Shown: positions 16,681 through 24,080 of the stretch, piece by piece
How the letters are laid out: every line of letters begins with the position of its first letter
Position numbering within the stretch: position 1 is the first letter of the stretch
Assembly: GCA_005776725.1 (NCBI GenBank)
Contig: SXOO01000077.1
Span: 1 to 36,062, forward strand
Reading direction: 5' to 3'
DNA length: 36,062 nucleotides
Source: Pseudomonadota bacterium
GTDB taxonomy: Bacteria; Myxococcota_A; UBA9042; GCA-2863065
Notes under the pieces: model-generated
What the model saw: the letters and a program-made list of their open reading frames with translations, nothing else
What the model was told of the DNA's origin: nothing
Database searches by the model: none
Program-made: the position numbers and the translations under genes

Positions 16681-18045
16681 GTGAAGAACCGCTACGCCCT
16701 CGGACTCGTCGCCGCGCTTGCCTTCGCTGGCGCAGGCTGCAGCAAGAAATCCACGACCCCCGCACCCGCCGCCGTGAAGCCCGCCGAGCCGGCTCCCGAG
16801 GCCCCGAAGCCCGCAGAGCCCGCCCCCGAGGCGCCCAAGCCCGCCGAGCCCGCCCCCGAGGCGCCCAAGCCTGCAGAGCCCGCCCCCGAGGCGCCCAAGC
16901 CCGCGGAGCCGGCGCCCGAGGCCCCGAAGCCCGCCGAGCCCGCGCCCGAGGCCCCTGCGACGGACCGCGCGGCGGCCGTCATTCGTGGCATCGAGCTGGC
17001 CAGCCAGGGCAAGTACGACGAGTCCCTGGCGGACTGGGCCGACACGGCTGTGTGGCACTCTGTGGGCCGCCCCGAGCTGGTCGGCAAGGCCGCGATCCTC
17101 GCCGAGATGGCCGAGGGCCGGAAGGCCTTCCCGGACCTCCAGCTGAAGCCCACTTGGATCTTCGACGCTGGAGAGACCGTGGTGGCCATCACGGTGCTCC
17201 GTGGCACCAACAGCGGCCCCCTCGGGACCGCCCCGGCCACGGGGAAGACGGTCGGCATCGAGACCGCGGTGGTCTTCCACTTCGGCGCTGACGGTAAGGT
17301 CGACCGGGCAACCGAGTTCTTCGACGAGCAGAAGGTCGCCGCCCAGCTCGGGGTCATCCCCGGCGCCGAGGGTCAGCCCGTCCCGCCGGTGCTCGAGCTC
17401 CCCACCGCCGAGCCCACCATCGTGAAGGGCGCGGCCAACGAGGCCAACCTGGTCACCGCGAAGGCCATCATGGATGCCTTCAAGAAGGACACGTTCGCCG
17501 CGAAGCTGCGTGAGACCCTCACGGCTGACTTCACCATGACCGATCCGATGACCGGCGGGACCATCGCGGGCGCCGAAGCGTCGATCACGGCGCTCGAAAA
17601 GGGGCTCTTCGCGATGTGGCCGGACTACAGCGGCACGGCCACGTGGACCGGCTCGGTCGGCGAGTGGGTGATAACGGTCCTGGACAACCAGGGCACGTAC
17701 AAGGGCGGGATCCCGGGCGTCGAGGCCAAGGACCAGGTCTCGAAGTTCAAGTCGCTCGACCTCATGCTCTATGAGGGCGGGAAGGTGAAGACCTACAAGA
17801 GCTTCGCCAACGGCATGGAGATCATGGCCGCGCTCATGCCGGCACCCGCCGCCCCCGCCGAGGGTGAGAAGCCCGCCGAGGGCGCCGCTCCTGCCGAGGG
17901 TGAGAAGCCCGCCGAGGGCGCCGCCGCCCCCGCCGCGGGTGAGAAGCCCGCCGAAGGCGCCGCTCCTGCCGAGGGTGAGAAGCCCGCCGAGGGCGCCGCC
18001 GCCCCCGCCGCGGGTGAGAAGCCCGCCGAGGGCGCCCCGCAGTAA
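16681..18045 (+). CDS. lipoprotein with Pro/Glu repeats and two SnoaL-like domains
   Basis: This is a 454-residue predicted lipoprotein. GTG at 16681 is chosen because AGGAG lies six bases upstream and the N-terminus then reads as a clean signal peptide ending AGAGC (lipidated Cys19). Six perfect copies of KPAEPAPEAP follow (residues 33-92). Two related alpha+beta domains of about 120 residues then come: RGIELASQGKYDESLADWADTAVW... and AIMDAFKKDTFAAKLRETLT.... Both have the SnoaL-like (NTF2-fold) pattern of small ligand-binding or cyclase-like domains. A C-terminal tail repeats GEKPAEGAAPAE. The repeats probably span the periplasm or peptidoglycan. Ligand and role unknown. Confidence 0.75.
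   Translation: MKNRYALGLVAALAFAGAGCSKKSTTPAPAAVKPAEPAPEAPKPAEPAPEAPKPAEPAPEAPKPAEPAPEAPKPAEPAPEAPKPAEPAPEAPATDRAAAVIRGIELASQGKYDESLADWADTAVWHSVGRPELVGKAAILAEMAEGRKAFPDLQLKPTWIFDAGETVVAITVLRGTNSGPLGTAPATGKTVGIETAVVFHFGADGKVDRATEFFDEQKVAAQLGVIPGAEGQPVPPVLELPTAEPTIVKGAANEANLVTAKAIMDAFKKDTFAAKLRETLTADFTMTDPMTGGTIAGAEASITALEKGLFAMWPDYSGTATWTGSVGEWVITVLDNQGTYKGGIPGVEAKDQVSKFKSLDLMLYEGGKVKTYKSFANGMEIMAALMPAPAAPAEGEKPAEGAAPAEGEKPAEGAAAPAAGEKPAEGAAPAEGEKPAEGAAAPAAGEKPAEGAPQ
16777..16956 (+). repeat. six tandem 30-bp units coding KPAEPAPEAP
   Basis: Six head-to-tail 30-base units encode the same ten residues with only silent differences between copies. Such repeats can change copy number by slippage without breaking the frame. 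Confidence 0.85.
17857..18042 (+). repeat. tandem repeats coding AEGEKPAEGAAP(A)
   Basis: Alternating short and long units (GEKPAEGAAPAE and GEKPAEGAAAPAA) form the C-terminal tail of the lipoprotein. The nucleotide copies are nearly identical, so they are probably recently amplified. Confidence 0.75.
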
Positions 18046-18055
18046 GTTGCGCCCA

Positions 18056-18078
18056 CCGGGCCCCCCAAAGGGGCCCGG
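18056..18078 (+). terminator. strong hairpin after the repeat lipoprotein
   Basis: CCGGGCCCC (18056-18064) and GGGGCCCGG (18070-18078) form a perfect 9-bp stem with loop CCAAA, ten bases after the stop. There is no U-tract, so it may work with Rho or protect the mRNA 3' end. Confidence 0.5.
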
Positions 18079-18080
18079 CA

Positions 18081-18144
18081 GCCAAACGCTGGCCTCTCTC
18101 GGGGGCCCAGCCGCCAACACTGGCCTCTTCTGGGGGCCCCAGCC
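18081..18144. repeat. two tandem 32-bp copies in the intergenic region
   Basis: Positions 18081-18112 and 18113-18144 are imperfect direct copies (GCCAAACGCTGGCCTC... and GCCAACACTGGCCTC...), each ending GGGGGCCC(C)AGCC. The end of each unit resembles the 3' arm of the preceding hairpin. No coding function is visible. Confidence 0.5.
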
Positions 18145-18240
18145 CCCACCGCACGCCTACCGGAACCCGCCTGAGCCCCTCAGGTACCGCGCCCCCAGAA
18201 ACGGCGCGAGCTCGGGAGCCCCCCCGTCGGCGGCCGCGCT

Positions 18241-18624
18241 TCACCGCTCGTTGGTGGAGCCCCTCACAGGCGTGGAGAGCTGCACCATCAGCATGATCCG
18301 GTAGAGGCTGTCGAGCTCGCTCACGCCCACCGCCTTCAAGGTCGCGCCCCCCGCGTGCGAGAGCACGAGGTGCACGGAGCCGTCGTCCTCGTGGATCACT
18401 TCGGGGTGCGACCAGCCCCGCGCTCGCAGCCAGGCACGACCGTCTTGCCAGCTGGGCAAGAACACGTCGCCATTGCGTCCGAGCCGGGTGGCGTCATCCG
18501 GGGAACGGACCAGGTCGCAGAATCCCGTGTGGTCCACGTACCAGTCGCCGACCTTCGGGTGCCAGACCAACCCCGTGGCTTTCAACGTGCGGGCCCGCGC
18601 AACCTCAGCGTATCCAAAGTGCAT
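18241..18624 (-). CDS. conserved-looking hypothetical protein (127 aa)
   Basis: I do not recognise this protein. It is 127 residues and soluble. An N-terminal MHFGYAEVARARTLKATG is followed by a compact region with several Trp (WHPKVGDWYVDH, WQDGRAWLRARGW). The repeated phrase 'ATLKA.G' occurs near both ends, hinting at a small beta/alpha fold. There is no signal peptide or membrane helix. The gene is read opposite to its neighbours and has its own promoter-like element at 18633-18661. The start at 18624 fits that element. Base composition is like its neighbours. Confidence 0.6.
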   Translation of the reverse strand: MHFGYAEVARARTLKATGLVWHPKVGDWYVDHTGFCDLVRSPDDATRLGRNGDVFLPSWQDGRAWLRARGWSHPEVIHEDDGSVHLVLSHAGGATLKAVGVSELDSLYRIMLMVQLSTPVRGSTNER

Positions 18625-18632
18625 CGGCTTCG

Positions 18633-18661
18633 GTTTTACCGGGCCCGGCCTCGGGTGTCAC
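18633..18661 (-). promoter_or_regulatory. predicted promoter of the minus-strand gene ending at 18241
   Basis: On the minus strand GTGACA (18661-18656, five of six matches) is followed by a 17-nt spacer and TAAAAC (18638-18633). Eight bases separate it from the ATG at 18624. A near-leaderless transcript is expected. Confidence 0.5.
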
Positions 18662-18705
18662 GATGAGCCCTTCTCCGAGCTGCCGTGGAGTGATAGACCC
18701 ACCCC

Positions 18706-19098
18706 ATGCCGAACCTCCTGAGCGACCTCGTCACACGCGCCATCGAAGGGTCCCTCGACGTGGCCGCGAAGGCACGAATGCAGCTCAAGGGCGCGAAGCG
18801 GCTGCTGAACCGCGCGAGCGCCAAGGCTGGGGTACCGCTAGCGGTCAACGACGGGGGCCGGCCGGTCTGGCCCCGAGAGGTCGCCGCCAAGGAGGCCCCA
18901 GCCCCAGTGGCGAAGGTGGAGAAGGTGGAGAAGCCACCCGCGCCGCTGCCCGTGCCGGTGCGCCAGGGCCTCGTGGTGGAGACGGCGGGGCCCAGCCTCG
19001 AGACCTGGAGGAAACAGCGCGAGGCCGCGCCAGACACCGAGTCTCAGGCGTCCGAAGGCGGCGAAACCACGAAAGGACTCGACAGCCCGGATCACTGA
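18706..19098 (+). CDS. small basic hypothetical protein upstream of mrfA
   Basis: I do not recognise this 130-residue protein. An N-terminal amphipathic helix (residues 1-37, LLSDLVTRAIEGSLDVAAKARMQLKGAKRLLNRAS) leads into a proline- and charge-rich, probably disordered region with AKVEKVEKPPAPLPVPV. The C-terminus is acidic and hydrophilic. No catalytic motif is seen. It lies 15 bases before mrfA on the same strand, and its TGA stop is part of the palindrome over the mrfA promoter. A link to DNA repair is possible but not shown. The start has no obvious Shine-Dalgarno site. Confidence 0.5.
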   Translation: MPNLLSDLVTRAIEGSLDVAAKARMQLKGAKRLLNRASAKAGVPLAVNDGGRPVWPREVAAKEAPAPVAKVEKVEKPPAPLPVPVRQGLVVETAGPSLETWRKQREAAPDTESQASEGGETTKGLDSPDH

Positions 19099-19107
19099 AA
19101 GTACTTT
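19079..19107 (+). promoter_or_regulatory. predicted mrfAB promoter
   Basis: TCGACA (19079-19084, five of six matches to TTGACA), a 17-nt spacer, then TACTTT (19102-19107). The ATG at 19114 follows after six bases, so transcription would begin at the start codon itself. The -10 lies inside the palindrome at 19095-19110. Confidence 0.55.
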
Positions 19108-19110
19108 CAG
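19095..19110. promoter_or_regulatory. LexA-like 16-bp palindrome over the mrfA -10
   Basis: CTGAAAGTACTTTCAG is a perfect palindrome. It overlaps the predicted -10 and ends three bases before the mrfA ATG. From memory, the Myxococcus LexA motif has CTRHA...TTCAG half-sites, and this sequence agrees at about 14 of 16 positions. A repressor bound here would block the polymerase. Confidence 0.55.
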
Positions 19111-19113
19111 TCC

Positions 19114-21459
19114 ATGGCTGAACTCTTCGCGGAAACACCGTCGGTTACGCGGGTGGTCGGTCGCTGGCTCGAGACGCCCGAGCTCGCGGAGCAGATCACG
19201 CAAGTCCGCAGGACCGAGTCCCAGGAGGGCGAGTACGCGCCCTTCCCGGAGTCCCTCAACAAGACCCTGGTGGCCGCCCTCCGACGGACCGGTATCGAGC
19301 AGCTCTACAGCCATCAGGCCGCCGCCATCGACTCCGCGCTGGCGCGGCGCCACACGGTGCTCGTCACGCCCACGGCCAGCGGCAAGTCGCTGTGTTTTCA
19401 CGCGCCCGTGCTCAGCGACCTGCTCGACCATCCGAACGGACGGGCGCTGTTCCTCTACCCCACGAAGGCGCTCACGCAAGACCAGTACTCCGGCCTCCAC
19501 CACACGATCGAGAAGACGGGCGCCGACATCCGCACGTTCACCTTCGACGGAGACACGCCAGCGGACGCCCGCCTGCAAGTACGGGAGCTGGGTCAGATCG
19601 TCCTCACGAACCCAGACATGCTGCACGCGGGCGTGCTCCCGCATCACACCAAGTGGCTGAAGCTGTTCAAGAATCTCCGGTGGGTGGTGTTGGACGAGCT
19701 CCACGCCTACACCGGAGTCTTCGGCAGCCACCTCGGGAACGTGCTGCGGCGGCTCAAGCGGATCGCCGAGTTCCACGGATCCAGCCCGGTGTTCATCGCC
19801 GCGTCCGCGACGATCGCCAACCCCAAGGAGCACGCCGAGCGGCTGCTGGAGGAGCCGGTCGAGGTGATCGACCGCTCCGGGGCGCCACGGGGCGGGCGGC
19901 ACGTCGTCTTCGTGAACCCGCCGGTGGTGAACCGGCAGCTCGGTATTCGCCGCAGCTACCTGCATGTCGCGCGGCGCTTCGCGAGCGACCTCATCCGGAG
20001 CGGTGTGCCCACCATCGTCTTCGTGCAGAGCCGGCTGAACGTTGAGCTCCTGGTGAAGTACCTGCGCGAGGATCTCGTGCGCCACCACGTCGACCCGGAG
20101 CTCGTGCAGGGGTACCGGGGCGGCTATCTGCCCACCCACCGACGACGTATCGAGCAGGGACTCAGGGCGGGCCAGATCCACGGCGTGGTCGCGACCAACG
20201 CGCTCGAGCTGGGGATCGACATCGGCGACCTCACCGCCTGCGTCATCGCGGGTTACCCGGGCAGCGTCGCGTCGGTCTGGCAGCAGGCGGGTCGCGCCGG
20301 ACGCCGCAACGCCGAGGCCCTCGCCGTCGTCGTCGCGCGGTCCGTTGCGCTGGATCAGTATGTGGTCGAGCACCCCTCGTACTTCTTCGGACAGAGCCCG
20401 GAGGAGGCCCGGATCGACCCGGACAACCTCGTGATCCTCATCGACCACGTGAAGTGCGCCGCCTTCGAGTTGCCATTCAAGGCGGGCGAGCGCTTCGGGC
20501 GACTATCCGTGGAGCAGACCACCGAGGTGCTCGACCACCTCGCCGCCCATCGGATCCTTCATCGCTCAGGCCCCCACTGGCACTGGATGGATCGCTCCTA
20601 TCCGGCGAACCATGTGAGCCTCCGGCGTGTAGAGTCCGAGAACTTCACGGTCATCGACGTCTCGCCCGGCAGCAGCCAGTCGGCGATCGGAGACCTGCCC
20701 AACACCCACGCCGGGGCGCGGATCATCGCGGAGGTCGACTTCAAGAGCGCCCACACGACGCTCCACGAGCACGCCATCTACAACCTCGACGGCGAGCAGT
20801 ATCAGGTCGAGCGACTCGACTACGAGAACCACAAGGCGTTCGTCCGCAAGGTCGACCCGGACTACTTCACGTACGCCCACTCGAAGCTCAAGGTCACCGT
20901 CATCGCAGAGGACGGCCGCGAGGGTGAGCGATCGTTCGGCGAGGTCCTGGTCACCGAGAAGGTCATAGGGTTCAAGAAGGTGCGCTTCGACACGCACGAG
21001 AACGTCGGCTACGGCGACATTTCGCTCCCGGAGCTCGAGATGCACACCACAGCCGTGTGGCTCACCGTGCCTGAGCCGATCCTCGAGGCGCTCGGACGCG
21101 ATACGGTCGTCGACGCGCTCCGCGGCGTGGGCCAGGCGATCCACACCGTCGCAGTCTTCCGCCTGATGTGCGCCGGCAGCGATCTCGGGCAGGCGGTCGA
21201 CGAACCCGAAGAGGCGGGACCGCGGCTCTACCTCTACGACAACCTGCCCGGCGGCGTCGGATTCGCAGAGCGGCTCTTCCAGCTCTTCGTCCCCCTGCTC
21301 TCGTCAGCCCGAGCGCTCATCACGGGCTGTGCCTGCAGTGAGGGGTGCCCGAGCTGCCTGGGCGCAGCGCGCAACACCGAAGCAGGCGGCAAGGCCCCGT
21401 CGGTCGAGCTCATCGACGCGATCCTCGAGCTCTCCGGTCCTAGGCCGCTCCTCCATTGA
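19114..21459 (+). CDS. mrfA: DEAD/DEAH-box helicase MrfA (YprA) with DUF1998 zinc module
   Basis: This 781-residue superfamily 2 helicase has motif I TPTASGKS (residues 85-92), motif II DELH (194-197), SASATI (motif III), and a helicase C domain with TNALELGIDIG and QQAGRAGRR. The C-terminal DUF1998 region has four cysteines (C739, C741, C745, C748) in CACSEGCPSC, a zinc site. This arrangement is that of Bacillus YprA/MrfA and fungal Hrq1. In Bacillus, MrfA works with the MrfB exonuclease in repair of mitomycin C adducts. The next gene encodes the MrfB homologue and overlaps by TTGA, which supports the same pathway here. Length is normal and all motifs are intact. Confidence 0.9.
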   Translation: MAELFAETPSVTRVVGRWLETPELAEQITQVRRTESQEGEYAPFPESLNKTLVAALRRTGIEQLYSHQAAAIDSALARRHTVLVTPTASGKSLCFHAPVLSDLLDHPNGRALFLYPTKALTQDQYSGLHHTIEKTGADIRTFTFDGDTPADARLQVRELGQIVLTNPDMLHAGVLPHHTKWLKLFKNLRWVVLDELHAYTGVFGSHLGNVLRRLKRIAEFHGSSPVFIAASATIANPKEHAERLLEEPVEVIDRSGAPRGGRHVVFVNPPVVNRQLGIRRSYLHVARRFASDLIRSGVPTIVFVQSRLNVELLVKYLREDLVRHHVDPELVQGYRGGYLPTHRRRIEQGLRAGQIHGVVATNALELGIDIGDLTACVIAGYPGSVASVWQQAGRAGRRNAEALAVVVARSVALDQYVVEHPSYFFGQSPEEARIDPDNLVILIDHVKCAAFELPFKAGERFGRLSVEQTTEVLDHLAAHRILHRSGPHWHWMDRSYPANHVSLRRVESENFTVIDVSPGSSQSAIGDLPNTHAGARIIAEVDFKSAHTTLHEHAIYNLDGEQYQVERLDYENHKAFVRKVDPDYFTYAHSKLKVTVIAEDGREGERSFGEVLVTEKVIGFKKVRFDTHENVGYGDISLPELEMHTTAVWLTVPEPILEALGRDTVVDALRGVGQAIHTVAVFRLMCAGSDLGQAVDEPEEAGPRLYLYDNLPGGVGFAERLFQLFVPLLSSARALITGCACSEGCPSCLGAARNTEAGGKAPSVELIDAILELSGPRPLLH

Positions 21460-22601
21460 CGCTGCGGCGCCTGAGCGAGCGCCTCGCGCGCCACGGCGCG
21501 CCAGGACCCGAGGCGCCAGAGCCCGAGCTCGCCCGCCACGCGCACACGGGCCCCGAGCTGTCATGGTCGTACACCGAAACCCCGTTCGGACGGGCCACGG
21601 TCTCGGCGGAGCGCCTCGACGCGGGCCCCTTCCTCTCGAGCCGCCGTCCGGAGACCGCGACGTGGCGGTGCCACCATCCCCTGGAGCGGCTCCTCGGCGA
21701 CGAGCGCCTCATCGGCTTCCGCCCCGAGGACGCGCTCTACCTCGACATCGAGGCCACCGGGCTCTCGCACGGCGCCGGGACCTTCGCGTTCCTTATCGGG
21801 TGCGCCGTGGTCGAGGGCGGCCAGGTCCACGTGGAGCAGCTCTTCGTCCCCGACCCCACGGACGAGCTCCCTGCGCTCTCGCGATTCCTCGAGCTCCTCG
21901 ACGCCCGCCCGTATCTCGTCAGCTTCAACGGCAAGAGCTACGACCTGTCGGTGCTGGAGTCGCGCCTCGTCATCACGAGGCTCCTCTCGCGCTCCGAAGC
22001 CAGCCTGAAGCTGCGACCGCACCTCGACCTCCTTCACGTCAGTCGCCAGGCCTACAAAGGCGTCTTCGGTGACACGCGCCTCCAGACGCTGGAGCGCGCC
22101 GTGCTCGGCCTCGACCCCAAGGAGCGCGAAGACGACGTCCCGGGCTCTCTCGTGCCGGCCCTCTACTTCCACTACCTGCGGACGGGCGACGCCCGGCACC
22201 TCGAGCCCGTCCTCCGTCACAACCGCACGGACGTACTCAGCATGGTGGCGCTTGCGGCGCACCTCGTGGACCTGCTTCGGGCGCCCTGCGGCGACGCCGA
22301 GATCCTGCTCAATCTGGGCCGCGCCGCGCTCCGTCGAGGCCTGCCCGACCGGGCCGCACGCCTCCTCGAGGACGCGCTGGCCGCCGGCCTCGCCGACCCG
22401 CTCGAGCGCCTGGCCCTCGAGGATCTGGTCACGGCCGCCCGCCGCGCCGAGCGACCGGCGCTCCACGCCTTCGCGCTCGACCGCCTCATCGACCTGCTCA
22501 CTCCGCACGAGGCCACCCTCCTGGCTCGCCTCACGAGAGCGCGGCAGCGCCTTCGGCCGGGAGTCGCGGGCCAGCCGCCGTCACGCATTACGTCGCCTTG
22601 A
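21456..22601 (+). CDS. mrfB: MrfB (YprB) DEDD-type exonuclease
   Basis: This 381-residue protein has an RNase H-like exonuclease core. D97-I-E99 in YLDIEATGLSHGAGTFAFLIGC is exonuclease motif I. FLELLDARPYLVSFNGKSYD is motif II, and HNRTDVLSMVALAAHL supplies the final His/Asp. A C-terminal helical region resembling TPR repeats (about residues 285-360) follows, as in Bacillus YprB/MrfB. With the MrfA helicase it is expected to excise damaged DNA. The start is TTG at 21456, overlapping the mrfA stop; no better in-frame start is seen, and this one leaves an 80-residue N-terminal region before the core. The gene pair ends here. Confidence 0.87.
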   Translation: MTLRRLSERLARHGAPGPEAPEPELARHAHTGPELSWSYTETPFGRATVSAERLDAGPFLSSRRPETATWRCHHPLERLLGDERLIGFRPEDALYLDIEATGLSHGAGTFAFLIGCAVVEGGQVHVEQLFVPDPTDELPALSRFLELLDARPYLVSFNGKSYDLSVLESRLVITRLLSRSEASLKLRPHLDLLHVSRQAYKGVFGDTRLQTLERAVLGLDPKEREDDVPGSLVPALYFHYLRTGDARHLEPVLRHNRTDVLSMVALAAHLVDLLRAPCGDAEILLNLGRAALRRGLPDRAARLLEDALAAGLADPLERLALEDLVTAARRAERPALHAFALDRLIDLLTPHEATLLARLTRARQRLRPGVAGQPPSRITSP

Positions 22602-22625
22602 GTTTCACCGCATGCTCCGTCGGGT

Positions 22626-22654
22626 TTGACACAGCATCAGGGCGTCACTAGCCT
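22626..22654 (+). promoter_or_regulatory. predicted promoter of the sugar dehydrogenase operon
   Basis: A perfect TTGACA (22626-22631), a 17-nt spacer, and TAGCCT (22649-22654). The leader to the TTG at 22763 would be about 100 nt; no open frame with a plausible start lies within it. Confidence 0.6.
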
Positions 22655-22762
22655 CCGCCGACCGGCGGCGCCTCCTCCAGGCTCGGCCGCCCCGCTCCTT
22701 AACGCCACGAGCACCCGGGCCGTCGGCCTCCTCTCACGCAACCACGACGCGAGCCACACACG

Positions 22763-24079
22763 TTGAGCCACCTGGAACTCAAAGCACGAATCGACGCACG
22801 CACGGCCCGCGTGGCCATCGTGGGTCTTGGGTACGTTGGGATGCCGCTCGCCACGGCGATCGCGCAGGCCGGGTTCGAGGTGGTGGGCCTCGACATCGAC
22901 GAGGGCCGGGTCGCGCAGGTCATGCGCGGCGAGAGCTACATCGGGGACGTCCCCTCCGCGCACCTCGCCGAGCTGGTCACCGCCGGGAAGGTGCGCGCCA
23001 CCACGCGGTTCCGGGACCTTCAGGAGTGCGACGCGATCGTCATCTGTGTCCCGACTCCTCTCAACAAGACGAAAGAGCCAGATCTCTCCTTCGTCGTGCG
23101 GGCTCTGGACGAGATCAAGACCTACCTGCGCCGCGGCCAGCTGGTGATCCTAGAGAGCACCACCTATCCCGGCTTCACCCGGGAGGTGGCCCTGCCCCTT
23201 CTCGAGGAGGTCGGTTATCGCTGTGGCGAAGAGTTCTTCCTGGCCTTCTCGCCAGAGCGAACAGATCCCGGAAACCCGAAGTTCGCGGTCAAGAACACGG
23301 CGAAGGTGCTCGGCGGCATCACTCCTAGCTGCACCGCGGTCGCGCAGATGCTGTACACGGCGGTCATCGACCACGTCCACGTCGTCTCTTCCACTGACGC
23401 GGCCGAGATGGCGAAGCTGCTCGAGAACACATTTCGCGCCGTGAACATCGGCCTCGTGAACGAGGTCGCGCTGATGTGCAACACGCTCGGGATCGACACC
23501 TGGGAGGTGATCGAGGCGGCGTCGACGAAGCCGTTCGGCTTCATGCCGTTCTACCCGGGCCCAGGCCTCGGCGGGCACTGCCTCCCCATCGATCCGCTGT
23601 ACCTGTCCTGGAAGCTGCGCTCGCACAACTACACCGCGCGGTTCATCGAGCTGGCGCAGACCATCAACGCGTCCATGCCCGCATTCGTCGTCCAGCTCGC
23701 GGCCGACGCGCTGAACGATCGCGGGCGCGCGGTAAAGGGTTCGCGGATCTGTGTGTACGGCGTCGCCTACAAGCCCAATATCGAGGACGTCCGCGAGTCG
23801 CCTGCGCTAGAGATCATTGGCCTGCTGCACCGGAAGGGCGCAGAGGTCACCTACTGCGACCCGTACGTGGCCGAGGTGTCGGTAGAGGGCCACCTCTTCG
23901 TGGCTACGCCAGAGGCCACTGCCGCGCAGAACATCGACCTCGCGATCATCACCACCGACCACCGCACCTTCGATCTCGAGCGCCTCACGCGCAACGCCCC
24001 CGTCGTGCTCGACACACGGAACGCCACGCGGCGTTATGGCCTGCCCGCCGAGCTGATGGCCAAGGTCGTTCGGCTCTGA
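22763..24079 (+). CDS. nucleotide sugar (UDP-HexNAc type) 6-dehydrogenase
   Basis: This 438-residue enzyme of the UDP-glucose/GDP-mannose dehydrogenase family oxidises the C6 hydroxyl of a nucleotide sugar to a uronic acid with NAD. The Rossmann motif is VAIVGLGYVGMPLA (from residue 17). ESTTYPG and FSPERTDPGN are the substrate motifs. The catalytic Cys273 is in GPGLGGHCLPIDP. C-terminal ...GVAYKPNIEDVRESPALEI completes it. The FSPER(T/I)DPGN form resembles WbpA-type UDP-GlcNAc dehydrogenases more than UDP-glucose dehydrogenase. It probably supplies a uronic acid for polysaccharide. TTG at 22763 is the only start before the Rossmann motif and lacks a clear Shine-Dalgarno site, so the exact N-terminus is uncertain. 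Confidence 0.88.
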   Translation: MSHLELKARIDARTARVAIVGLGYVGMPLATAIAQAGFEVVGLDIDEGRVAQVMRGESYIGDVPSAHLAELVTAGKVRATTRFRDLQECDAIVICVPTPLNKTKEPDLSFVVRALDEIKTYLRRGQLVILESTTYPGFTREVALPLLEEVGYRCGEEFFLAFSPERTDPGNPKFAVKNTAKVLGGITPSCTAVAQMLYTAVIDHVHVVSSTDAAEMAKLLENTFRAVNIGLVNEVALMCNTLGIDTWEVIEAASTKPFGFMPFYPGPGLGGHCLPIDPLYLSWKLRSHNYTARFIELAQTINASMPAFVVQLAADALNDRGRAVKGSRICVYGVAYKPNIEDVRESPALEIIGLLHRKGAEVTYCDPYVAEVSVEGHLFVATPEATAAQNIDLAIITTDHRTFDLERLTRNAPVVLDTRNATRRYGLPAELMAKVVRL

Positions 24080-24080
24080 G

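Noticed and set aside
16777..16956. Regular 30-bp repeats as a CRISPR array
   Set aside because: There are no unique spacers; the units are adjacent and coding (KPAEPAPEAP).
16618..18120. 500-codon minus-strand frame with Gly/Leu repeats
   Set aside because: It is the reverse of the lipoprotein repeats (LGGLGRLGGGL...). The plus frame has a signal peptide, lipobox and ribosome-binding site.
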